A DNA stretch of 64,000 nt from Lysinibacillus odysseyi (GCA_014595895.1 JABUKB010000001.1:124001-188000), one strand, 5' to 3'. Numbered from the stretch's first letter, positions 25,798 to 34,563 are shown. Notes: generated from the letters alone by a model not told the origin. Numbers and translations: made by a program.

Positions 25798-26214
25798 AAG
25801 AGGACGGATGAGAATATTTTCTGCTCGTTCTCCGGTAGCGGTTGAATAGTAGCCGATTTCAACGCGATTTTTATCTGCATCTACAATTTCTTTATAGCAG
25901 GTATCAAGGTGTTCAGCACCCCATATAATCATGGCGTTGAATACGTGTTCAAGGGCTGTCCCTTTTTCGGTTAACGTATAACGATAGCGTGGCGGATGAG
26001 CTACATATAGCTCAGCCTGCACGATGCCTGCTTCTTCTAGCTCTTTTAAGCGACTAGATAGCACATTGGCAGAAAGCCCAGGTAGCTTTAGCTTAATATC
26101 ATTGAAATTGGTTTCGCCAACCAATAGTTCATGGATGATTAGCAATGTCCATCGATCACCTAGGATGTTTAATGTTTGTGCGATATTGCAAGGTAAATCA
26201 TAGCGTGTTTTCAA
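25792..26214 (-). CDS. HxlR family transcriptional regulator
   Basis: This 140-residue winged-helix protein has the HxlR core NILGDRWTLLIIHELLVGET, FNDIKLKLPGLSANVLSSRL and the wing motif RYRYTLTEKG. Members sense formaldehyde, quinones, or other electrophiles, often through a conserved Cys. This protein has Cys at the N-terminal YDLPCNIAQ and in the C-terminal DTCYKEI. I use the TTG at 26214 because AAGGAGGGATCACT precedes it. It is divergent from the DUF4242 gene and probably controls it from the palindromes between them. Confidence 0.9.
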   Translation of the reverse strand: MKTRYDLPCNIAQTLNILGDRWTLLIIHELLVGETNFNDIKLKLPGLSANVLSSRLKELEEAGIVQAELYVAHPPRYRYTLTEKGTALEHVFNAMIIWGAEHLDTCYKEIVDADKNRVEIGYYSTATGERAENILIRPLA

Positions 26215-26236
26215 AGTGATCCCTCCTTGACAATAA

Positions 26237-26281
26237 GTATAAGCATTAAATTTATACATTGCGAGTTAATTTTTTTAACTC
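26237..26281. promoter_or_regulatory. Two palindromes between the divergent HxlR and DUF4242 genes
   Basis: An inverted repeat GTATAAnCATTAAATTTATAC (26237-26257) and an adjacent GAGTTAA-TTTTT-TTAACTC (26263-26281) lie in the 95-base divergent region. They are plausible binding sites for the HxlR protein. Assignment is by symmetry and position only. Confidence 0.5.
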
Positions 26282-26309
26282 AAATACAAACAATTAGGAG
26301 GAATTACAA

Positions 26310-26825
26310 ATGGGTTTATTTTTAGTAGAGTCAACAATTAGCGAGGTTTCATCAAAAGAGGCATTTTCAGCATTAGTAGAGAAAGTGCATGCAACAGAAG
26401 GTGCGAATGTCATCGAAGTACAAGTAGCAAAAGATTTCTCACGCGGTTATTTCATCATCGAGGCAGCAGATGAGGCTTCAGCGAAGTCTGCATTAGAAGC
26501 ACAAGGCGTGAGCATCGACTTAGCCAAAGAAGTGCGTTTAATCGGTAAAGAATTAGACGAAGTAAAAGCTGGCGGTGAGCAAGTAAACTACTTAGTAGAA
26601 TGGGAAATCCCAGCAGAAATTACAATGGACAAATATTTAGAGCGTAAAAAGAAAAACTCTGTGAAATATGAAGAAGTGCCAGATGTAAAATTCTCTCGTA
26701 CGTATGTATGTGAAGATATGACAAAATGCTTATGCTTCTACGATGCACCAGACGAAGCAGCTGTAAAACGTGCACGTGAAGCAGTACAAACACCAATTAC
26801 TTCATTAACTGAATTAGCAGACTAA
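26310..26825 (+). CDS. Tandem DUF4242-like protein
   Basis: This 171-residue protein consists of two copies of a ferredoxin-like DUF4242 unit. The first starts at LFLVESTISEVSSKEAF (residues 3-85) and the second at NYLVEWEIPAEITMDKYLE (about 92-171). The second has YVCEDMTKCLCFYDAPDEA, with three Cys, matching the C-x-C cluster of DUF4242 domains. DUF4242 domains have been linked to nickel binding (SCO4226 type), but the function is not established. AGGAGG precedes the ATG. It is 13 bases from the next enzyme gene and divergent from the regulator, suggesting an operon under HxlR control. Confidence 0.8.
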   Translation: MGLFLVESTISEVSSKEAFSALVEKVHATEGANVIEVQVAKDFSRGYFIIEAADEASAKSALEAQGVSIDLAKEVRLIGKELDEVKAGGEQVNYLVEWEIPAEITMDKYLERKKKNSVKYEEVPDVKFSRTYVCEDMTKCLCFYDAPDEAAVKRAREAVQTPITSLTELAD

Positions 26826-26844
26826 GAAAGCAGGTGCAGTGACA

Positions 26845-27891
26845 ATGGCAATCCATACAGAGCAATTACAACAAATCATCGAGGAAAAATTAAAGCCGGT
26901 CGTCAAAAAAGTAGATGAACAGGCTTACTACGCAGAAGAATATATTCTAGCACTGAGTGAAGCAGGGTTCTTTAATTCTACAGGGAAAGATACGGCTACA
27001 ATTTTACAAGATGAGGCAGCAGTCGTTCGTGAAACGGCAAAAGTCTGCATGACGACTGCATTTTGTGTTTGGTGCCATTTAGCTGCATTGACGTACTTGC
27101 GTAATAGTCGCAATGAGTACTTAAAGCAACAAATTTTGCCAAAGCTTGAGCAAGGGGAGTTGCTTGGTGCGACAGGCTTATCGAATCCGATGAAATATTA
27201 TTCAAGATTAGAAAAGCTGCATTTATCAGCGGAACAAACAGCAGATGGCTATATCATCAATGGTGTTTTGCCTGCGGTATCGAACTTAGGGAAACGTCAT
27301 TACTTCGGTGCCATTGCCGATGTGGGCGACCGAGAAGTCATGGTGCTTGTGTCAACTGCTGCACCTGGTCTTGAGCTGAAGGAAAAAGTAGGCTTTATAG
27401 GAGTGAACGGAAGTGCGACATATACTTGTAAGTTTGAGAATGTGTTCATTTCAAAAAGTTTTGTCATTGCAGAGGATGGGAAGTCGTTTTGCGATATCAT
27501 CCGTCCAACATTTATTTATTATCAAGTGCCTCTAGGAACCGGCGTCATTGCAGCAGCTGCTGAAGGCATTCAGAAGGTAAAGGCAAAGCAAAACGGGTGC
27601 AACGATTATTTGCAAGTGCAAGCAACGGAGCTATGCGCAAATTATAATCGTATCAATGCAGAGCTGACGGAAGTCGCATCATCGCTAACATTGAAAGATA
27701 TTGTCGATATTCGTTTGCAAGCGGTGCATGACACATTGCAAGCGGTGCAGGCCAATATGATCCATAATGGCTCAGCCGGTTATATAGCAGGCAGTGTCGC
27801 TTCTCGTAAGCTGCGCGAAGCCTATTTCTTTGCTAACCTAACGCCAACTGTTCGCCATTTAGAAAAACTGAAGGCGAATTTAACAGAATAG
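26845..27891 (+). CDS. Divergent acyl-CoA-dehydrogenase-fold flavoenzyme
   Basis: This 348-residue protein has the acyl-CoA dehydrogenase/DszC-like fold. It begins with an all-helical N domain, has GEAT-like LLGATGLSNPMKYYSRLEKL and beta-domain VLPAVSNLG and VNGSATYTCKFENVFI, and ends with SAGYIAGSVASRKLREAYFF. The usual catalytic Glu is not obvious and the protein is shorter than a typical acyl-CoA dehydrogenase. It may use FMN or FAD in a monooxygenase reaction. Cys-rich CMTTAFCVWCHL in the N domain is unusual. The ATG at 26845 has AGGTG 8 bases upstream. It is paired with the DUF4242 gene and 1.1 kb beyond the importer operon. Confidence 0.82.
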   Translation: MAIHTEQLQQIIEEKLKPVVKKVDEQAYYAEEYILALSEAGFFNSTGKDTATILQDEAAVVRETAKVCMTTAFCVWCHLAALTYLRNSRNEYLKQQILPKLEQGELLGATGLSNPMKYYSRLEKLHLSAEQTADGYIINGVLPAVSNLGKRHYFGAIADVGDREVMVLVSTAAPGLELKEKVGFIGVNGSATYTCKFENVFISKSFVIAEDGKSFCDIIRPTFIYYQVPLGTGVIAAAAEGIQKVKAKQNGCNDYLQVQATELCANYNRINAELTEVASSLTLKDIVDIRLQAVHDTLQAVQANMIHNGSAGYIAGSVASRKLREAYFFANLTPTVRHLEKLKANLTE

Positions 27892-27900
27892 TAAGAAGAG

Positions 27901-27940
27901 ACTGTCTTGTAAGTTTGTAAGCTTACAGGGCAGTTTTTTT
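27901..27940 (+). terminator. Terminator after the flavoenzyme gene
   Basis: ACTGTCTTGTAAG pairs with CTTACAGGGCAGT and is followed by TTTTTT. The 284-base stretch up to 28175 holds this and one further hairpin, and no gene. Confidence 0.85.
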
Positions 27941-28110
27941 ACGAAGTTTTTTAAATTGGAAAAGTATGCCGCGAGCGAATGATTTTTGTTACGATAATAA
28001 GGAAGTATGCAATATTCATAAAAAGGAAAAATAACGGAAGTGGTAAAATGTTTTTTTAGGCGGGCATGATGTTAACTAAATAGAAAAACAGTATACTTTG
28101 CCATATAAAT

Positions 28111-28147
28111 AGGCAAAGTCGAAAATATGACTTTGCCTTTGTTTTTA
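28111..28147 (+). terminator. Isolated strong terminator hairpin
   Basis: AGGCAAAGTCgaaaatatGACTTTGCCT with a T-rich tail (GTTTTTATTTT). It points rightward, yet no gene ends near it except the flavoenzyme with its own terminator 170 bases upstream. It might end a short untranslated transcript. Confidence 0.7.
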
Positions 28148-28175
28148 TTTTGTATGATCAATATGTAATATCACA

Positions 28176-28322
28176 TTACATATCTGTTTCCTCAGAGTCG
28201 GGCACACACTCTTTATAATAAAGGAATGACTCGTCTTCTAATTGATGTAATTTGTTTTCATCGATTCCGATAGCTAATACACCTGAAAAAATTGTCTCCC
28301 ACCATGTCTCAGTAATAATCAT
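28176..28322 (-). CDS. Small acidic protein of unknown function
   Basis: A 48-residue frame starts at an ATG preceded by AAGGAGG at 8 bases, which is a consensus ribosome site. The peptide begins MIITETWWETIFSGVLAIGI and has an acidic tail with a single Cys. I do not recognise it. It is not a typical Spo0E-like or YjcZ-type peptide. It lies alone between the flavoenzyme and the aldehyde dehydrogenase, on the opposite strand. The strong ribosome site argues it is translated. Confidence 0.55.
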   Translation of the reverse strand: MIITETWWETIFSGVLAIGIDENKLHQLEDESFLYYKECVPDSEETDM

Positions 28323-28578
28323 AATAATTGCCTCCTTTTTATGTTTGAAAATACATAAGTGCTTCATTATTACTCATTGTTTAGCGGTATCATTTGTAAA
28401 GCCTTTACCCACGTGTTACGATTTTTTAAACCAATTTTGTTAAAAAACCGCGATTTTTTGCTGAAAAACAAAAAAATATGGTGCTTTGAAATAGGGCTAA
28501 TATGAGAATGCTATACATCATTAATATGCGGAATTATCCCCAAAGTATGCATACAAAATAGAAAAAGGAGAGGTTAAG

Positions 28579-29967
28579 ATGAATTTCACAAAACAAGATA
28601 TAGAAAAAATGATTGATGACCAACGCACATTTTATTTTACACGCCAAACAAAAGCCGTTGATTTCCGCAAAAATCAGCTATTAAAGCTGAAAGAAACAAT
28701 TAAAAAATATGAAAAACAGGTCATTCAAGCATTGCATTTTGATTTGCGCAAAAGTGAATTTGAAGCATATACAACTGAAATCGGCGTCATCTATGATTCC
28801 ATTTCCTATATGGTAAAAAACATTGATGAGTGGATGAAGCCGGAAGCGGTAAAAACACCACTTCATTTCCAGCCAGGAAAAAGCTTTATCGTCCGCGAGC
28901 CTTATGGCGTAGTGCTCATTATCGGAGCATTCAATTATCCGTTCCAGCTCGTGATGGAGCCGCTGATTGGTGCGATTATTGGCGGGAATACAGCGATTGT
29001 AAAACCATCCGAAACAGCTGTCCAAACAGCAGCCATTGTGAAAACTATTTTAAATGAAGCGTTCAATGATAATTATGTACGGGTAGTAGAAGGTGAAAAA
29101 GAAGAAGTGCAAGCGCTTATTCATGCCCCGTTTGATTATATTTTCTTTACGGGTAGCGTAGCAGTAGGGAAAATCGTCGCGAAAGCAGCAGCGGAAAGGT
29201 TAACGCCGGTTGCGTTGGAGCTTGGAGGAAAAAGCCCGGCCATTGTTGACCAAACAGCTAATTTAGAAGTAGCGGCGAAACGGATTGCATGGGGAAAATT
29301 TAATAATGCAGGGCAAACATGTGTAGCACCGGATTATGTACTTGTTCAGCGTTCGGTTTATCCCAAGTTCATAAAAATTTTACAAAAGACATTAAAGCAA
29401 TTTTACGGAAAAAATCCGCAGGCGAGCGAAGATTTTGGTCGTATTATCAATGAAAGACAATTTCGTCGTCTAGAGGCACTATTAGAACGAGAAAAGGAAC
29501 AGATTACTTTCGGGGGAAAAACCGATGTCAATGATTTATATATTGAGCCAACGATTGTAGAAAACGTCAATTGGCAAAGTCCAATTATGGAAGATGAAAT
29601 ATTCGGACCGATTTTGCCAGTGATGGCTTACGAAGATTTACCGCGTGTCATTCATTGTATCCGTCAGCTGCCAAAGCCATTAGCTGCTTATTTATTTTCG
29701 GAAAATGAACAAGCAATTGCATATTTTTTAGAGGAGTTGCCATTCGGTGGAGGCTGTATCAATGATGTGGTCACACACGTAGGAAATCCGCATTTACCAT
29801 TTGGCGGTGTGGGTCCTTCAGGAGTGAAAGCGTATCACGGAAAGGCGAGTTTTGAAAACTTTACACATAGTAAGTCGGTCTTGCATCGCTCGAATAAGCT
29901 AGCAAACGGCTTATTATACCCACCTTATAAGCAGAAGGTAAAATTAGTGCGTACGATTATGAAATAA
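28579..29967 (+). CDS. Aldehyde dehydrogenase (class 3-like, NAD(P)+)
   Basis: This 462-residue protein has the ALDH motifs. ALELGGKSPAIVDQTANLEV carries the catalytic Glu in LELGGKS, and NNAGQTCVAPDYVLV has the nucleophilic Cys in GQTCVAPDY. NAD binding is at FTGSVAVGKIV, with PFGGVGPSGVKAYHGK near the end. Its length and lack of an N-terminal extension resemble the fatty-aldehyde dehydrogenases YwdH/AldX of Bacillus. It oxidises aldehydes to acids. AAAAGGAGAGG precedes the ATG. A hydrophobic C-terminal tail is not evident, so it is probably soluble. Confidence 0.95.
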   Translation: MNFTKQDIEKMIDDQRTFYFTRQTKAVDFRKNQLLKLKETIKKYEKQVIQALHFDLRKSEFEAYTTEIGVIYDSISYMVKNIDEWMKPEAVKTPLHFQPGKSFIVREPYGVVLIIGAFNYPFQLVMEPLIGAIIGGNTAIVKPSETAVQTAAIVKTILNEAFNDNYVRVVEGEKEEVQALIHAPFDYIFFTGSVAVGKIVAKAAAERLTPVALELGGKSPAIVDQTANLEVAAKRIAWGKFNNAGQTCVAPDYVLVQRSVYPKFIKILQKTLKQFYGKNPQASEDFGRIINERQFRRLEALLEREKEQITFGGKTDVNDLYIEPTIVENVNWQSPIMEDEIFGPILPVMAYEDLPRVIHCIRQLPKPLAAYLFSENEQAIAYFLEELPFGGGCINDVVTHVGNPHLPFGGVGPSGVKAYHGKASFENFTHSKSVLHRSNKLANGLLYPPYKQKVKLVRTIMK

Positions 29968-30007
29968 AAAACGTTTAGGAGAAGTTTTCTAGTACTTTTC
30001 CTAAACG
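29965..30007 (-). terminator. Terminator of the membrane kinase gene
   Basis: CGTTTAGGAaAAGT pairs with ACTTcTCCTAAACG on the minus strand and runs into TTTTTT. It may also slow rightward transcription from the aldehyde dehydrogenase gene. Confidence 0.75.
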
Positions 30008-30038
30008 ATAAAGAGGTTGTCTTTCTTAGGCGACCTTT

Positions 30039-31616
30039 TTAATATGGAAGCGGTGAATTAGGGAAGGAAATTAAAATTTCTGTGCCGATCTGCTCCTCGC
30101 TGTGAATTTTAATAGAGCCTTTATGTTCTTGGATGATTTTGTTAGTAATCATCATGCCGAGACCAGTCCCTTTTGATTTTGTCGTATAGAACGGCTCGAA
30201 AATTCGTTCCAAAATAGGAGCTGGGATGCCGCATCCCGTATCTCGAATGAAAATATACAGCTCATCCGTGTCATTATAGAGCTCAATATGAATAGAGCCT
30301 TGCTGATCGATGGCTTCAATGGCATTTTTCAGAATGTTAATGAATACTTGCTTGATCTGATTCGGGTTGCCATGAATCGATGTATAGCTATCATTCAGTT
30401 TTAATGTGAGGTCGATTTCTCGCTGTTGACATTCAACAGAATAGAGTGTTTTTAATTCCTGCAAAATCTTATCAAGTTTGATAGGCTTAAAAGTATCCAT
30501 TTGTGGACGCGATAGCACAAGGAACTCAGAAATGATGACATCAATACGTTCAATTTCTGATTGAATGAGTTCTGTATACATTTTATAAGGCGATTTCTCA
30601 TCAGCATTCATCATTTGCACGAAGCCTGAAATCACAGTCATCGGATTCCGGATTTCATGTGCCACACCGGCAGCAATTTCTCCAGCAACCTTTAACTTTT
30701 CTGATTGGAGAATCAAGCGTTCGTTCTCCTTTACGACGGACATATCACGTGAAATAACAGATAGCGCGATCAGTTCATTATTTGTGTCGTAAAGAGGTGA
30801 TAAAGAAATCTGGACATCCAAAACGGTCCCATCCTTTGTCATATCTTTTGTTTCTAATAAGTGATAACGTTCGCCTTTTAAAAGGTTTTCCCACCGTTGA
30901 CGTGCAGCTTCATTATATTCAGAAGGAACTAATGTTAACTTTTTGCCGATACATTCTTCACGTGACCAGCCGTATAATTTTTCGAAGGCCGGATTGACAT
31001 CAATTACCCGTTCTTGCAAATCAAAAACAGCGATGGCATCTTGAGCTTGATGAAAAAACAGGCGTAAATAGGCTTCTGTAGATGTAAGCTGACGTTCTTT
31101 TTGCAAATTAGTGTTCTCTGTTTTTCGCCATAGCCTTCTAATGAAAAAGGCTTGCAAAACACCGACAGAGCTAATGAATAAAATATAAAAAATATAAAGA
31201 TCGATTAATTCTTTTTGTGAAAATGTATTAGTTTTAAAGAAGAAAATTAAAATAATGGCTACTTCAAAGCTAGTGATAAATGCCAATAAAATGACAATCT
31301 TGGGTGAGCGATAAATCGACACCATGAGCAATAGGAAAATGAACCAATAAAAAGTAATGAAATGCTGACTTTGAATAACTAAAAAAACAGTGATTAAATT
31401 ATAGACAACTAATAGGCAGACCCGCATAATTTGAGGAGAGATTCTCACATAAAACAAAAAGCCTAGTATAAGCGCCACTCCTATCAGTACGATAGGGAAA
31501 TAGACGTGATACTCAAAGATACCTATATAAATGCTAAGAGCATACAGCATAAGGCTGATAATAAATGTGTAATAAATAAATAAATTTCGCTTTTGTAAAA
31601 TTTCTGTTTGCTGCAT
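30039..31616 (-). CDS. Membrane sensor histidine kinase, sporulation-phosphorelay type
   Basis: This 525-residue protein has an N-terminal block of about six membrane helices (residues 10-165) and a PAS domain (about 180-300, AQDAIAVFDLQERVIDVNPA). A HisKA domain follows with GVAHEIRNPMTVISGFVQMM (His near 319) and an HATPase domain with NILKNAIEAIDQQG, DTGCGIP and TKSKGTGLGM. The H-box is close to those of KinA-KinE, which phosphorylate Spo0F. There is no adjacent response regulator, as expected for the phosphorelay. The layout is nearest to KinB/KinD-like membrane kinases, but the ligand is unknown. Confidence 0.92.
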   Translation of the reverse strand: MQQTEILQKRNLFIYYTFIISLMLYALSIYIGIFEYHVYFPIVLIGVALILGFLFYVRISPQIMRVCLLVVYNLITVFLVIQSQHFITFYWFIFLLLMVSIYRSPKIVILLAFITSFEVAIILIFFFKTNTFSQKELIDLYIFYILFISSVGVLQAFFIRRLWRKTENTNLQKERQLTSTEAYLRLFFHQAQDAIAVFDLQERVIDVNPAFEKLYGWSREECIGKKLTLVPSEYNEAARQRWENLLKGERYHLLETKDMTKDGTVLDVQISLSPLYDTNNELIALSVISRDMSVVKENERLILQSEKLKVAGEIAAGVAHEIRNPMTVISGFVQMMNADEKSPYKMYTELIQSEIERIDVIISEFLVLSRPQMDTFKPIKLDKILQELKTLYSVECQQREIDLTLKLNDSYTSIHGNPNQIKQVFINILKNAIEAIDQQGSIHIELYNDTDELYIFIRDTGCGIPAPILERIFEPFYTTKSKGTGLGMMITNKIIQEHKGSIKIHSEEQIGTEILISFPNSPLPY

Positions 31617-31716
31617 TTTGCACCTCGAGAGACATTGATATTTTCATCATACATGAATTACCTGTGTCGATAAATGGCGAATTTTGTTATGATAAATTAA
31701 ATTGGGGGCTGAATCG

Positions 31717-32772
31717 ATGAAATATAAATTTAATGAAGAAAAAACAGTAGGCTGGCTACAAGATTTAGTCAATACACCTAGTCCATCAGGCTATACAACA
31801 AATATTTTAAATAAAATCAGCACATATCTAGATCAATTACATATACCTTACCGTCGGACCAATAAAGGAGCCATTATTGCTACTTTTCCAGGTGACAATA
31901 CAGACAAGCACCGATTACTAACTGCGCATGTCGATACACTAGGGGCGATGGTCAAAGAGGTAAAAACATCAGGTCGTTTAAGCCTCTCAATGATTGGCGG
32001 GTTTAATTGGAATGCTGTAGAAGGTGAAACATGTACCATTCATACAGCAACAGGTGAGGTACGCGGCACGATTCTCATGCATGAGACGTCTGTGCATGTG
32101 TATCGGGGGGCCGGTGACATAAAGCGCGATGACAAGCATATCGAGGTACGTGTCGATGCGAAGACGAAAAGCAGAGACGAGACGCGGGCAATCGGCATTG
32201 AAGTAGGGGATTTTGTATCCTTTGATGCACGTTTTGAATATGTAAATGGTTTTATTAAATCACGCCACCTTGATGATAAGGCAAGTACAGCGTTATTATT
32301 AGAACAAATGCGTTTTTTGCAAGAACATCAGGTGAAACTGCCATATACGACTCATTTCTATATTTCAAATAACGAAGAAATTGGATATGGCGGCAATTCA
32401 AATATTCCGGCAGAAGTTGTCGAATATATCGCAGTAGATATGGGAGCCATCGGAGACGGACAGTCGACGGATGAGTATACGGTATCCATATGTGCGAAAG
32501 ACTCAAGTGGTCCGTATCATTATGAATTAACACGACAGCTTGTTACGTTAGCAAAGGAACAGCAGATTGATTATAAATTAGATATCTATCCATACTATGG
32601 TTCAGATGCATCAGCTGCTATCCGTGCAGGCTATGATGTACGCCATGCTTTATTTGGACCGGGAATTGAATCTAGCCATGCGTATGAACGTACACATGTG
32701 GATTCACTGCATGCTACTGCACAATTGATTTACGCGTATATTACATCACCAATGTTGAAAATGGAGGGTTAA
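31717..32772 (+). CDS. M42 family metallopeptidase
   Basis: This 351-residue protein has M42 aminopeptidase features: TAHVDTLGAMVKEV (metal His/Asp), KSRHLDDKAST (bridging Asp), ISNNEEIGYGGNSN (catalytic Glu pair), and SSHAYERTH near the C-terminus (His ligand). M42 enzymes are dodecameric tetrahedral peptidases, and related proteins act as glutamyl aminopeptidases or endoglucanase-like peptidases (YtoP, YsdC). The ATG at 31717 has GGGGG upstream; a TTG at 31702 is less likely. It precedes murE by 3 bases, so both are likely co-transcribed. Confidence 0.93.
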   Translation: MKYKFNEEKTVGWLQDLVNTPSPSGYTTNILNKISTYLDQLHIPYRRTNKGAIIATFPGDNTDKHRLLTAHVDTLGAMVKEVKTSGRLSLSMIGGFNWNAVEGETCTIHTATGEVRGTILMHETSVHVYRGAGDIKRDDKHIEVRVDAKTKSRDETRAIGIEVGDFVSFDARFEYVNGFIKSRHLDDKASTALLLEQMRFLQEHQVKLPYTTHFYISNNEEIGYGGNSNIPAEVVEYIAVDMGAIGDGQSTDEYTVSICAKDSSGPYHYELTRQLVTLAKEQQIDYKLDIYPYYGSDASAAIRAGYDVRHALFGPGIESSHAYERTHVDSLHATAQLIYAYITSPMLKMEG

Positions 32773-32775
32773 TGG

Positions 32776-34245
32776 ATGTATACAGAAGAACTATTAAGTG
32801 CCTTGCCGCAAAAGAAGGTGCTAGGACAATTACCAAATACACTGCAAGATATTGCAATGGATTCCCGTTCAGTGGGACCGGGTACATTATTTGTATGTAT
32901 TAAAGGCTATACAGTAGATGGTCATGATTATGCGCAAAAAGCAGTAGATGCGGGTGCTACAGTGATCGTAACAGAACGTGAGCTATCATTGGCAGGTGAT
33001 GTGGTGCAAGTAATAGTGGCAGATACCAATCGTGCATTAGGCTTATTAGCGGCTAAATTTTTCGACTATCCTTCTAATGATATCGTGATGATCGGTGTTA
33101 CAGGAACAAATGGTAAAACGAGTGTGACAGGAATTATCCATAACATTTTAATCGGCATGGGGGAAAAGTCTGCTCTGTCTGGAACGATTGGCTTCAATTT
33201 AAACGGAATTTTGTATGAGTCGGCAAATACGACAAGCGATGCTTTGTCGACACAGCAAATGATTTTCCGTGCTAAAATGGAAAGCTGCCGTGCCATGGTC
33301 ATGGAAGTATCCTCGCACGGGTTAGAGTTAGGACGCCTTGCAGGTGTAGATTATGATGTGGCAATTTTTACAAACCTGACACATGACCACTTGGATTTCC
33401 ACGGTACAATGGAAAACTACGGGAATGCGAAAGGTTTATTGTTCTCGCAATTAGGGCAAGATTTATCCAAAAATAAGCATGTCATATTAAATGCGGATGA
33501 TGAGTGGAGCGAACGTTATGCCAAGCTGACACCGTTCCCCGTGTGGACATACGGCTTGAAAAATGAAGCAGCATTTAGCGCAGAAAATATTCAATACGGT
33601 GATGGTAAAACGTCATTCGATATGGTAACCCCAGAAGGTACATACCCAATCTCGATGCATTTATTAGGGGAATTTAATATTTATAATGTACTAGCAGCGA
33701 CAGCGATGTTTTACGCACGCGGTTTTGCATTAGAGCAGGTTCTAGAGCAAATTGAACAGCTACCACCGGTAAAGGGGCGTATGGAAAAGGTACCGACAGA
33801 TTTGCCGATTCAAATCTTCATTGATTATGCCCATACACCGGATGCGATTGAAAAAGCGATCAACGCAGCAATGCCATATAAAGCAGCTGATAAGAAACTG
33901 ATTTTCTTGGTTGGCACAGGCGGCGGTCGTGATAAGTCAAAACGTCCAACAATGGCAGCGAAGGCTTCTGTAGCAGATTATGTTATTTTAACAACGGACG
34001 ATCCGCGCTACGAAGAATTTGATAGCATAACGAGTGATTTAGCGAAAGGTATGCTGCATGATCGGTACGCTTGTATCGGTGACCGTGCAGAGGCGGTGCG
34101 CCATGCCATTGAGGTGGCAGAACCGGGGGATATTATTATTTTCGCAGGTAAAGGACACGAAGATTACCAAATTATCGAAGATACAAAATATCCGCATAGC
34201 GATGCTGAAATTGCGATGGAAGCCGGTAAATTGAAGTTTGTTTAA
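32776..34245 (+). CDS. murE: MurE, UDP-MurNAc-tripeptide synthetase
   Basis: This 489-residue Mur ligase has the P-loop GVTGTNGKTSVTGI (about 109), EVSSHGLELGRLAGVDY, THDHLDFHGTMENYG, and the C-terminal IDYAHTPDAIEKAI. It adds the third stem residue to UDP-MurNAc-L-Ala-D-Glu in the cytosol. The specificity loop reads TTDDPRYEEF. The classical diaminopimelate enzyme has DNPR and lysine enzymes have variants of DNPx, so this is ambiguous: the Arg is kept but Asn is Asp. The pairing with prfC outside the division cluster is the same as in staphylococci, which use lysine. The gene starts 3 bases after the M42 peptidase. Confidence 0.94.
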   Translation: MYTEELLSALPQKKVLGQLPNTLQDIAMDSRSVGPGTLFVCIKGYTVDGHDYAQKAVDAGATVIVTERELSLAGDVVQVIVADTNRALGLLAAKFFDYPSNDIVMIGVTGTNGKTSVTGIIHNILIGMGEKSALSGTIGFNLNGILYESANTTSDALSTQQMIFRAKMESCRAMVMEVSSHGLELGRLAGVDYDVAIFTNLTHDHLDFHGTMENYGNAKGLLFSQLGQDLSKNKHVILNADDEWSERYAKLTPFPVWTYGLKNEAAFSAENIQYGDGKTSFDMVTPEGTYPISMHLLGEFNIYNVLAATAMFYARGFALEQVLEQIEQLPPVKGRMEKVPTDLPIQIFIDYAHTPDAIEKAINAAMPYKAADKKLIFLVGTGGGRDKSKRPTMAAKASVADYVILTTDDPRYEEFDSITSDLAKGMLHDRYACIGDRAEAVRHAIEVAEPGDIIIFAGKGHEDYQIIEDTKYPHSDAEIAMEAGKLKFV

Positions 34246-34256
34246 AAAGATGAGTG

Positions 34257-34289
34257 CCGCTCTCCTTTAGAAGGGGAGCGGTTTTTTTT
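34257..34289 (+). terminator. Terminator after murE
   Basis: CCGCTCTCCTTtagAAGGGGAGCGG followed by seven or more T. Confidence 0.93.
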
Positions 34290-34493
34290 CTGGAAGAAAA
34301 CCTGGAGAAAACCCTTATCAACCTTTCAAGTCGGCAGGTCTTTGCATGAGCGCAAAAATGACTAGGAAGAAATTGCGGTAAGGCTGACTTGTTGCTCGTC
34401 GAAAAGCAAAAGTTCTATATTGGAAGAAATTATCTCATCTTACCGAAGTTTTGCATTTCTTTTACCATGATGAAAAAATCAGGAGGAATAAGT

Positions 34494-34530
34494 AAAAAAG
34501 GTTGTCACCCAGTAGGCAACTCTTTTAAAA
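34494..34530 (+). other. Leader hairpin upstream of prfC
   Basis: AAAAAGGTTG pairs with CAACTCTTTT around a loop in the leader of prfC. The 318-base gap from murE to prfC holds the murE terminator, this hairpin and otherwise nothing I can assign; a reading frame across it has no ribosome site and is discarded. Its function, if any, is unknown. Confidence 0.35.
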
Positions 34531-34563
34531 TAAAACAGTATGTAAAAAAGGAGACGAAAATTC

